A stretch of 64,000 bases of DNA from NCBI GenBank assembly GCA_963840095.1, contig CAWIXN010000005.1, positions 434,001 to 498,000 on the forward strand, given 5' to 3'. Source of the stretch: DATBGO01 sp963840095. GTDB taxonomy: Bacteria > Actinomycetota > Actinomycetes > Streptosporangiales > Streptosporangiaceae. Numbering within the stretch: position 1 is the stretch's first letter; every line of letters starts with the position of its first letter. Under the pieces are notes generated by a model. The model was not told where the DNA came from. It ran no database searches and was given only the letters and a program-made list of their open reading frames with translations. The translations under genes were made by a program, and so were the position numbers. This document shows positions 25,378 to 32,481 of the stretch, in pieces.

Positions 25378-28056
25378 GTGTCACTCAGGATCACCGTCAA
25401 CAGCCAGGTGCACGAGGTAACCGAGTCGGCCGGGCAGAGCCTGCTCGAGCTGCTGCGGGACGGCCTGCAGATCACCGGGCCCAAGCCTGGCTGCGGTGAG
25501 GGCGCCTGCGGTGCCTGCACAGTGCTCGTGGGCAGCCGGGCCGTGCAGTCCTGCCAGGTTGAAGCGGCCAGCGTCGCCGGGCAGCGGATCATCACGGTCG
25601 AGGGCCTGGCCGAGGACGGCATCCTGCACCCGGCGCAGCAGGCCTGGCTGGAGACCGGTGCGCTGCAATGCGGTTACTGCACGCCGGGCTGGCTCACCGC
25701 GGTGGCCGCGCTGCTGGCCAGGGTGCCGCACCCCGATGACCGCCGGATCGACGCCGAACTTGCCGGGCATGTCTGCCGCTGCTGCACGTACCCGCGGATC
25801 CGGCGGGCCGTGCACCGGGCGGCGGAACTGATGGAGCGGCCCGAACTGCTCGAGCCTGTGCCCGCCGCGGCCGTTTCCCGGCAGCCGGGCCAGCCGGGGA
25901 TGCCGGGGCAGCCGGGCGGCGGCGCGCCAGAGCGGCCCTGGGACCTGGCCCGCCAGCAGCCCGGCTCGTTCGCCGCGGCGATGCCCGAGGGACTGATGAC
26001 CGTGGTGGCCGAGGACGGCGGCGACCAGGGCTTCGGCGGACCGGATGACGCTTGGGTGCATGTCGGCGCGGATAGCGGCATCACGGCTTTCACCGGCAAG
26101 ATCGAGGCCGGCCAGGGAACCAGGACGGCCCTCGGCCTGCTGGTAGCCGAGGAACTCGCGGTGCAGCCCGGCTCGGTGACCGTTGCCATGGCCGACACCG
26201 ATACCTCCCCGTTCGACCTCGGCACCTTCGGCAGCCGGTCCATGCCGCACGCTGCCCCGCCGCTGCGCGCGGCCGCGGCTGCGGCTCTCCGGCTGCTCAA
26301 GGACATCGCGGCGGCCAGGTTCGGGCTCGCCGCCAGCGCCCTGACCGCCGCCGGCGGGATGATCGCCGGGCCGGACGGGGCGCCGAGCGCCAGCTACGGC
26401 GAGCTGGTCGCCGGCCTGCGCCGCGCCGAGCTGGTGCCTGCCGACGGGCCCGTGACCCCGGCGGCCGCCTGGCGCCGCGCCAGGCCCGCGCGGGCCGCCG
26501 GGGCGGCGGACGTCGTGACCGGCGCCAAGCTGTTCCCCTCTGACTTGCGGCTGGAGGGCATGCTGCACGGCTGCGTGCTGCACGCGCCCGCAGCGGGAGC
26601 GGCCCTGCGGCAGGCCGACACGGCAGCCGCCGAGGTCATGCCGGGCGTCATGGTGGTCCGGGACGGCCCAGTCGTCGGCATGGTGGCCGCCGACCACCGC
26701 ACCGCGCGCGCGGCCCTGGACGCGGTACGGGCTGACTGGTCAGAACCGGCCGGCCCAGGGCCGGGCGGGCTCGCGTCGTACCTGCGCGAGCATCCGGTGC
26801 ACGGCCAGGGCTGGCAAGCCCCGTTCCGCCAGGAAACCGGGGATCCTGAGGCCGCGCTCGCCAGCGGGCCGGTCCGGCTTGAGGCACAGTACAGCGCGGC
26901 CTACGTCGCGCACGTGCCGCTCGAGCCCCGGGCCGCCCTGGCGCGCTGGACCGGGGACCAGCTCACGGTGTGGGCGGCCACGTCAACGCCGTTCCGGGCG
27001 CGCCGCGAGCTGGCCGCCGAGCTGGGCGTCGGCGAGGACCGCGTACGGGTCATCGTGCCTGATTTCGGCGGCGGCTTCGGCGGCAAGCACGGATCCGCGG
27101 TCGCTCTGGAAGCAGCGTTGCTGGCCCGGGCCGCCGGAGCGCCGGTGCAGGTCCAGTGGAGCCGCCAGGAGGAGTTCACCGCCGGGTACCTGCGGCCGGC
27201 CGCGGTCATCGACGTGGCCAGCAGCGCGGACGAGACGGGCCAGCTGACCGCCTGGTCGTTCACGAACATTCACTCCGGGCCCGCCGGGCTCTCGACCCCC
27301 TACCGGATCGGTCACCAGCGGATCGCCTACCAGCCGGCCGAGGGCCCGCTGGCGCGCGGTTCCTACCGGGCGCTGGCCGCCACCGCGAACAACTTCGCCC
27401 GTGAATCGCACATGGACGAGCTCGCCGCCGCCTTCGGCGCCGACCCGGTCGCGTTCCGGCTGCGGCATCTCGACGACGACCGCCTCGCGGCTGTGCTGGA
27501 GGCCGCCGCCGCCGGCCTCGGCTGGGCCGCCGACATCGGCTGGGCGGACGGCGGAACCGCTGACGGCGGCGGTCACCCGGATCATGGCCGGTCCGGAGCC
27601 GGTATCGCGATCGGCCTGGAGAAGGGCGGCCGGGTCGCCACCGCGGCTCGCGTCCAGGTCGCCGGGGACGGGACCCTGCGCCTGGTCCGGCTGGTCACGG
27701 CCGTGGACTGCGGTGCCATCGTGCACCCGGACGGGCTGGTCAACCAGGTCGAGGGCGCGGTGGCGATGGGCCTGGGGCCGGCCCTGTTCGAGCAGATCGA
27801 CTTCGCGGGCGGCCGCATCCTGAACGGATCGATGACCGGCTACCGGGTGCCCAGGCTGGCCGATGTCCCAGCCGACCTGGAGGTCGTGCTGATCGACCGG
27901 CCGGACCAGCCGTCCGCAGGTGGCGGCGAGGCACCGATCATGGCGGTCGCGCCGGCCATCGCTAACGCGATCTTCGCGGCCTGCGGAGTCAGGCTGCGCT
28001 CAATGCCGCTGGTCCCGGCCGGTCGGGTGCCCGGCTACGGTACCCGGCGCCACTAG
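25378..28056 (+). CDS. Molybdenum hydroxylase, fused [2Fe-2S] and molybdopterin subunits
   Basis: An 892-aa xanthine-dehydrogenase-superfamily protein. Residues 1-150 are the small subunit with plant-type cluster ligands C39, C44, C47 and C59 (PGCGEGACGACTVL) and the second cluster C98, C101, C133 and C135 (QCGYCTPG, VCRC). After a Gly/Pro linker (155-185) comes an IorB/nicotinate-dehydrogenase-like molybdopterin subunit with FGGGFGGKHGSAVALEAAL and the catalytic Glu in GGGEAPIMAVAPAIANAIF. No FAD subunit is present here, so electrons probably pass to another acceptor such as a cytochrome, as for isoquinoline 1-oxidoreductase. The substrate is probably an N-heterocycle or aldehyde, which is inference. 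The two subunits are usually separate genes. Confidence 0.85.
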   Translation: MSLRITVNSQVHEVTESAGQSLLELLRDGLQITGPKPGCGEGACGACTVLVGSRAVQSCQVEAASVAGQRIITVEGLAEDGILHPAQQAWLETGALQCGYCTPGWLTAVAALLARVPHPDDRRIDAELAGHVCRCCTYPRIRRAVHRAAELMERPELLEPVPAAAVSRQPGQPGMPGQPGGGAPERPWDLARQQPGSFAAAMPEGLMTVVAEDGGDQGFGGPDDAWVHVGADSGITAFTGKIEAGQGTRTALGLLVAEELAVQPGSVTVAMADTDTSPFDLGTFGSRSMPHAAPPLRAAAAAALRLLKDIAAARFGLAASALTAAGGMIAGPDGAPSASYGELVAGLRRAELVPADGPVTPAAAWRRARPARAAGAADVVTGAKLFPSDLRLEGMLHGCVLHAPAAGAALRQADTAAAEVMPGVMVVRDGPVVGMVAADHRTARAALDAVRADWSEPAGPGPGGLASYLREHPVHGQGWQAPFRQETGDPEAALASGPVRLEAQYSAAYVAHVPLEPRAALARWTGDQLTVWAATSTPFRARRELAAELGVGEDRVRVIVPDFGGGFGGKHGSAVALEAALLARAAGAPVQVQWSRQEEFTAGYLRPAAVIDVASSADETGQLTAWSFTNIHSGPAGLSTPYRIGHQRIAYQPAEGPLARGSYRALAATANNFARESHMDELAAAFGADPVAFRLRHLDDDRLAAVLEAAAAGLGWAADIGWADGGTADGGGHPDHGRSGAGIAIGLEKGGRVATAARVQVAGDGTLRLVRLVTAVDCGAIVHPDGLVNQVEGAVAMGLGPALFEQIDFAGGRILNGSMTGYRVPRLADVPADLEVVLIDRPDQPSAGGGEAPIMAVAPAIANAIFAACGVRLRSMPLVPAGRVPGYGTRRH

Positions 28057-28094
28057 CTGGCTCAACCTGTCATGGCGCGGAGAAGAGCGCCGGA

Positions 28095-28436
28095 TCACAT
28101 GCCCGTCAGGCGCCGGAGCCAGTCGGATACTTCCCGCATGGTCTCCTCGTCCGCCGCGCCCAGCCGCCTGCGCAATCGGCGCTGCACAATCGACCGCACA
28201 TATTCGGGCATGGCGAATGAGGTCCGGTCCAGCCCGATGGCCGAGACTGGCACATGATGGGCGAACCCCCGGTCGCGAGTGGTGATGGGAACGACGATGA
28301 CCAGCCCGACCGGCCAGGCGTTGAAGGTATCCGCGGACACCAAGAGAACGGGCCGCGTGCCTCCCTCTTCCCCCGGCTGGACCGGATCGAGCGCGGCGAG
28401 CCACAGTTCGCCGCGCTCAGGCGTCGATCCGCTCAA
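28095..28436 (-). CDS. MazF/PemK-family toxin
   Basis: A 113-aa type II toxin, probably an endoribonuclease. RGELWLAALDPVQPGEEGG, RPVLLVSADTFN and VIVVPITTRDRG correspond to the beta-barrel and the catalytic Arg and Thr of the family. The TTG start at 28436 has GAGG about six bases upstream and overlaps the antitoxin gene by 20 bp. A Leu/Arg-rich C-terminus (IVQRRLRRRLG) carries the last helices. It is intact in length. Confidence 0.88.
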   Translation of the reverse strand: MSGSTPERGELWLAALDPVQPGEEGGTRPVLLVSADTFNAWPVGLVIVVPITTRDRGFAHHVPVSAIGLDRTSFAMPEYVRSIVQRRLRRRLGAADEETMREVSDWLRRLTGM

Positions 28437-28668
28437 CGGTGCCCTCTTCCCACGCCGTCCCTTCCTGGAGGTATTCCGCCCACGAGTCGGGGTCGCTGTC
28501 GCGCAGGTGCTCCATCTGGGCAGCCGCCTGTTGCATCAGCGCGTCGTCGGCAGCCTTCCGTGACAGGTCATCGAGAAGCGCGCGGACGGTGACACCTCGT
28601 GCTTTCGCCGCCGCGGCCAGACGGTCGCGGACATGACGTGGAACCTTGAGGGAAGTCCAATCAGTCAT
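28417..28668 (-). CDS. Antitoxin of the MazEF-like pair
   Basis: 83 aa from ATG 28668. The N-terminus TSLKVPRHVRDRLAAAAKAR, followed by GVTVRALLDDL, is a ribbon-helix-helix-type DNA-binding fold. The acidic C-terminus (DSDPDSWAEYLQEGTAWEEG) should bind and neutralise the toxin. It overlaps the toxin by 20 bp. The palindrome ATGGTATCCAT at 28674-28684, just before the start, is a plausible autoregulatory operator. A longer reading from 28701 lacks support. Confidence 0.82.
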   Translation of the reverse strand: MTDWTSLKVPRHVRDRLAAAAKARGVTVRALLDDLSRKAADDALMQQAAAQMEHLRDSDPDSWAEYLQEGTAWEEGTVERIDA

Positions 28669-28673
28669 ACCTA

Positions 28674-28684
28674 ATGGTATCCAT
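28674..28684. promoter_or_regulatory. Candidate antitoxin operator
   Basis: ATGGTATCCAT is an 11-bp dyad (ATGG/CCAT arms) located 5 bp upstream of the antitoxin start. A ribbon-helix-helix dimer would be expected to bind such a site. There is no experimental support here. Confidence 0.4.
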
Positions 28685-28794
28685 ATCGCGGGTATGCTCA
28701 TGGGGCGATCCTGTCCAGCTCGGTCAGCTCGTCCTGGGCAGGGGCCAGTCGAGCGACGCGTCGTCGATAGAGCCGCTCATCGGCACAGCGCCGA

Positions 28795-29018
28795 TAATGT
28801 ACATTATGTCAAGTAATCTTTCATTATTGATGAATGCGCCGTCGGGGCCCATGAGAAGCGCACCGACGGCTCCGACTTCGTCTGGGTGCCGCCGCGCCCG
28901 GCGGGGACAGTTCGATCATGCGTCGGTATCCCTCACCGCGAGGGCCGGTCAGCTCGTCCCTGGCGAGCGGACTGAAGATGATGCCGGGACTAATCGTGTT
29001 GATCCGGGCGCGCCGCTT
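28795..29018 (-). pseudogene. Short-chain dehydrogenase C-terminal relic
   Basis: The complement reads ARINTISPGIIFSPLARDEL then TGPRGEGYRRMIELSP. After two single-base losses it continues in another frame with DEVGAVGALLMGPDGAFI. This is the region after the catalytic Tyr/Lys of a classical SDR. The usual C-terminal Gly-rich end is replaced by NNERLLDIMYIIGAV. There is no N-terminal Rossmann part. The 330-bp gap between the antitoxin and the MFS gene holds nothing else I recognise. Confidence 0.8.
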
Positions 29019-29034
29019 GCCTGGGTGGCGGTGA

Positions 29035-30573
29035 TTAGCGGGCGGCTGGTGCCAGCTGGGGCTGGTCGCGGTGGGCGGCATGCCGGGAGCGCAGGCCGCC
29101 GGGCAGCAGGACGGCGATGGTGATCGCGGCGAGCAGTGCGGCGCCTGCGGCGTAGAGCAGGCCGGCGTGGATGCCGTCGGCGAAGGCGGTGCTGGCGCTG
29201 ACCTTGATCGGGCCGCCGGAGTGGATGGCCAGGGCAAAGGAGCCGCGGGCCTTGCCGGCCAGCGGGGCGGGGATGCCGGTCAGGTGGAGGTTGGCGCGGT
29301 AGACCGCGGCCACGATGCTGCCGATGACCGCGATACCCAGCGCGCCGCCGACCTCACGGGACAGGTCGTTGAGCGCCGATCCGACGCCCTGCTGCGCGGC
29401 GGGCAGCCCCTCGGTGATCGCGGCGGTGGCGGGGGTCATCGCCGCACCCATCCCGGTGCCGAGCGGGATCAGGCCGGCCAGCAGCAGCCAGTAAGGGCTG
29501 CTGATCCCGATCCGGGAGACGACGACCAGTCCTGCTGCGACGAGGACCAGCCCGGCGGCGCCGACGTTGCGGGCGCCGTAGCGGGCGGCCAGCATCGGGG
29601 TGATCCTGGCGGCGGGCATCATCGCCGCCGACAGCGGCAGCACCGACAGTGCCGCGATCAGCGGGCTGTCGCCGCGAACGCCCTGCAGGTACTGCAGCGC
29701 GACGAAGGTGAAGCCGAAGAACGCGGAAAACTGAATGAAGATCGACAGGCTCCCGGCCGACAGCTGCCGGTTACGGAACAGCCGCGGGTCGAGCATCGGG
29801 TGCTGCTGGCGCAGCTCCCAGCCGGCGAAGATCGCCAGGACGGCCAGCCCGCTGGCGATCCCGCCGAGGGTGAGGGCGCTGCCCCAGCCCGTCTCGGGCG
29901 CTTCGATGATGCTGAACACCAGCACGGTCAGGCCGGTCATCGCGAGCAGGGCACCAGCCTTGTCCAGCGGCGGCGCACCCGGGTGCGAGGACTCGGGAAC
30001 AAAGGCGACCGTGCCGGCGATAGCGATCGCCGCCAGGATCACGTTGACCGCGAACGCTGACCGCCATGAGAACGCCTCGAGCAGCGCGCCGGAGCACAGC
30101 AGGCCGAGCAGGGCGCTGCCGCCCGCGACAGCGGCCCACACGCTGACCGCGCGGGTCCGCTCCGCAGCCGGGAAGGTGCTGGTGATGGTGGACAGCGTGG
30201 CCGGCATGACCAGGGCCGCGCCGACGCCGGTCAGGCCGCGCAGGAAGATCAGCTCGTTCGCCGACGATGCCGTCATGGCGGCCGCGGCGGCTCCGCCGAA
30301 GATGACCAGCCCGGCGATCAGCGCCCGGCGGCGGCCGTAGCGGTCGCCGAGGGCGCCGGCCGGCAGCAGCAGCGCCGCGAAGACCAGCGAATAGGCGTCG
30401 ATGATCCACTCCAGCTGGGTCTGCGTGGCCTGCGTACTGCGCGCCAGATCAGGTAGCGCCACGTTCAGCGACGCCATCGCAGCGGCGACCGCCCCGAGAG
30501 CGAGGCAGACCACCGCGGTGACGGCCGAGGTGCTGGCCCGGCGGGAGATGCCGGGCCGGAGGGTGGTGATCAT
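29035..30573 (-). CDS. MFS drug exporter, DHA2 (14-TM) type
   Basis: 512 aa with about 14 hydrophobic helices. Family motifs are LNVALPDLARSTQATQTQLE with WIIDAY, GDRYGRRRALIAG (motif A), RGLTGVGAALVMPATLSTI (motif C-like) and DLSREVGGALGIAVIGSIVA. It is predicted to export drugs or metabolites by proton antiport. The ATG at 30573 is preceded by GGAGG on the complement. A divergent TetR gene at 30692 and an inverted repeat between them indicate substrate-inducible repression. Confidence 0.92.
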   Translation of the reverse strand: MITTLRPGISRRASTSAVTAVVCLALGAVAAAMASLNVALPDLARSTQATQTQLEWIIDAYSLVFAALLLPAGALGDRYGRRRALIAGLVIFGGAAAAAMTASSANELIFLRGLTGVGAALVMPATLSTITSTFPAAERTRAVSVWAAVAGGSALLGLLCSGALLEAFSWRSAFAVNVILAAIAIAGTVAFVPESSHPGAPPLDKAGALLAMTGLTVLVFSIIEAPETGWGSALTLGGIASGLAVLAIFAGWELRQQHPMLDPRLFRNRQLSAGSLSIFIQFSAFFGFTFVALQYLQGVRGDSPLIAALSVLPLSAAMMPAARITPMLAARYGARNVGAAGLVLVAAGLVVVSRIGISSPYWLLLAGLIPLGTGMGAAMTPATAAITEGLPAAQQGVGSALNDLSREVGGALGIAVIGSIVAAVYRANLHLTGIPAPLAGKARGSFALAIHSGGPIKVSASTAFADGIHAGLLYAAGAALLAAITIAVLLPGGLRSRHAAHRDQPQLAPAAR

Positions 30574-30590
30574 GGCGGCCTCCAGCTCCA

Positions 30591-30617
30591 ATAAAAGCGA
30601 AGGAAGATTCGTTTTAT
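30591..30617. promoter_or_regulatory. Inverted repeat upstream of the MFS gene
   Basis: ATAAAAGCGA, a short spacer, then TTCGTTTTAT form a near-perfect inverted repeat with one unpaired G. It lies 18-44 bp upstream of the MFS start, in the AT-richest part of the divergent region. It is the likely operator of the adjacent TetR protein. A second GAAGGAAG/CTTCCTTC pair links this site with 30663-30670. Confidence 0.55.
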
Positions 30618-30691
30618 GAACATCAGGAGACCACGCGGCCGCCGTCCGTGTCAAGAGCGAACCTTCCTTCTTTTCCTGGTAGCCTGGTGAC

Positions 30692-31366
30692 ATGCCACGG
30701 ATCACCGAGGAACGCCGGGAGGCCCGGCGCGAGCAGATCCTCGACGCCGCCCGCGCTTGCGTTCTCGAGCACGGGCTCGAGGCCGTGTCGATGGAGATGA
30801 TCATCGCCCGCTCTGGCCTGTCGACCGGCGCCGTCTACCGTTATTTCAAAGGCAAGGACGAGATCATCGGGGCCGCCGTCACCGCAGCCGCGAGCGAGAT
30901 CGGCGCGGCCGTGGCGCCCATCCTGGTCGACCCGAAGCCAGTTCTCCCGTCCCAGCTGGTCGAGAAATTGCTCGCCGCCTGGGTTAGCTACTCCCGGAGC
31001 GGGGTGGGCGCCGCGGCCGGCATCGATCGAATGCCGGCCGCGCTGCACGGCTGGAGCTACGCCCAGACAGATCCAAGACTCAAGGCCACCCTGCAGGCTG
31101 GCTTCCGGGGCTTCCGGGAACGGTGCGCGCCGGTCATCAGGCAGTGGCAGGCCGACGGGGTGGTTGCCGCCAGTGTCGAGCCGGACGCGGTGGCGCAGTT
31201 GATCCTGTCGATCTGCATGGGGTTCGTGGCGCAGCGCTCCCTGACCGGCGACGCCGACGTCCAGGCGCACGCCGACGCCCTGGCCGCGCTCACCACTGCC
31301 CAACCGGCCGCCGGCGGGCACCCGAGCAGTACTCAACCCGCTGAGACATACGCGACCGGCCCCTGA
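30692..31366 (+). CDS. TetR/AcrR-family regulator of the MFS pump
   Basis: 224 aa. The helix-turn-helix domain is at residues 10-56: REQILDAARACVLEHGLEAV, then IIARSGLSTGAVYRYFKGKD. The C-terminal domain is of the common TetR_C type and gives no ligand clue. ATG 30692 has TAGCCT (30680-30685) 6 nt upstream and no Shine-Dalgarno, so it is probably leaderless. Divergence from the 14-TM exporter makes it the exporter's repressor by inference. Confidence 0.88.
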   Translation: MPRITEERREARREQILDAARACVLEHGLEAVSMEMIIARSGLSTGAVYRYFKGKDEIIGAAVTAAASEIGAAVAPILVDPKPVLPSQLVEKLLAAWVSYSRSGVGAAAGIDRMPAALHGWSYAQTDPRLKATLQAGFRGFRERCAPVIRQWQADGVVAASVEPDAVAQLILSICMGFVAQRSLTGDADVQAHADALAALTTAQPAAGGHPSSTQPAETYATGP

Positions 31367-31837
31367 GACACAACAAGAAGAGGGGCCTTTGACCTCGCGG
31401 CAGACAGCAGATCGCCCGGCGCGGGCTCCCGCCAGCGGGACGTGCCTGCGCGCTGCTTGATCAATCCTGCAGGATCGTCACGATCGGCGGAAATGCGCGC
31501 GCACCGATACCCCGCGTTGCATTGCTTCGGCGAGGTGCCCGTACATCGCCGGCCGCCCGTCTCTACCGGGTGGCTGCCGACTCGCGATCCGGGCGATGAC
31601 GGGTGCCGCGTCTCGAAATGGCGTCCTGGCTCAGGCGACCTGCTCGCTGTCTCACTCTTGTTGCCCCGTTTCGCTGCTGGCCTGGCGCAAAAGGGCATTG
31701 TCCCGTCTAGCCTCCCTTCCGGGGAAGTTAGACGGGACATTTCTGGCCGGCACGCTAGGATGATGCAGAACCGCTCGACCAAGCCCGCCGGTCAGGTGAG
31801 GGTTTCGAGGAAGCGGTCCCATGCCGGCTGGTGGTGG
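31367..31837. other. Intergenic stretch containing a palindrome, no gene
   Basis: 470 bp between the TetR and lectin genes. Open frames on both strands look unconstrained. The only structure I see is the palindrome at 31700-31738, described separately. Confidence 0.5.
31700..31738. repeat. Perfect 10-bp inverted repeat with inner stem
   Basis: GTCCCGTCTA (31700-31709) and TAGACGGGAC (31729-31738) are exact inversions. Between them CTTCC (31716-31720) pairs with GGAAG (31723-31727). Flanks outside the arms stay similar when inverted (CATT before, AAAT after on the complement). It resembles two insertion-sequence ends brought together or a MITE-like remnant, but could equally be an operator or terminator. 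Confidence 0.75.
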
Positions 31838-32176
31838 TCAGGCGGCCGTGTTGGTCGCCCACAGCGGGGTGCCGTTCAGGTAGACCACCAGGTTGCCGTC
31901 CTCCTGGACCGCTAGGTACGCACCAGGGTTGCCCGCGGTGTCCGAAGCCCACACGGGCCCGCCATCCACGTTGTAGAGCACGAAGTTCCCGTCAGCCTGC
32001 ATGACGGCGGTATTGCCGTTACCGAAGGCATTCGGGGCCTGATATGTCGGCTGGTCGTCCCGATACAGCACCAGGTTCCCGTCCTGCTGCAATCGCAGGA
32101 CGGTCTCACCGTTACCGGATATCCACCCTATGTTGACTTGGAGCTCAGACCCTTCCGGGAAGATACTGTCAGCCAT
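31838..32176 (-). CDS. Bulb-type (monocot mannose-binding) lectin
   Basis: A 112-aa single-domain beta-prism II lectin. Three mannose-site motifs of the form QxDxNxVxY are seen: QQDGNLVLY, QADGNFVLY and QEDGNLVVY. All three are intact, implying three functional sugar sites. No signal peptide or membrane segment is visible from ATG 32176 (RBS GAGAGGAA upstream), so it is cytosolic or exported by a non-classical route. An upstream in-frame ATG at 32272 would add 32 residues starting MCGD. Its promoter region carries a 36-bp element shared with the flavoprotein gene at 35422. Known bacterial relatives include LlpA-type bacteriocins and surface lectins; the role here is unknown. Confidence 0.9.
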   Translation of the reverse strand: MADSIFPEGSELQVNIGWISGNGETVLRLQQDGNLVLYRDDQPTYQAPNAFGNGNTAVMQADGNFVLYNVDGGPVWASDTAGNPGAYLAVQEDGNLVVYLNGTPLWATNTAA

Positions 32177-32260
32177 TGTTGCCAATTCCTCTCGTCGATC
32201 GGCGCCGGGCATTTCCCGGTCTTCTGCCGTCACCTGCCATGCTGGCTGCCGATCACGGCG

Positions 32261-32296
32261 ATCACCACACATGTCCGCCCACAGGAGACCCACAGG
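32261..32296 (-). promoter_or_regulatory. Shared 36-bp element, copy A (upstream of lectin)
   Basis: On the complement it begins CCTGTGGGTCTCCTGTGGGC and ends GACATGTGTGGTGAT. Two CTGTGGG heptamers start 11 bp apart, one helical turn. It lies about 85 bp before the lectin start in the same orientation. Copy B at 35314-35349 is identical except for one base. Weaker similarity continues about 40 bp downstream. Confidence 0.85.
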
Positions 32297-32481
32297 ATCG
32301 CGGTGACGGATCGCTGCCGCGTGGTCACCGAAAGCGATTCTCACCGCAGACGCGAAGCGCGGGTTAGCGGAGTGATGAGTGCTGCCGCTGGAAGCCCAGG
32401 TAGGAACGCTGCACGGCTATGACTTACCTGCGCTGGGCATCCAGCGGCGCGTGAGCGGCCGCCCGGGCCGCCCCTGCTGGC

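Noticed and set aside
29071..30060. 329-codon frame opposite the MFS gene
   Set aside because: Gly/Asp/Gln-rich antisense shadow of the membrane protein.
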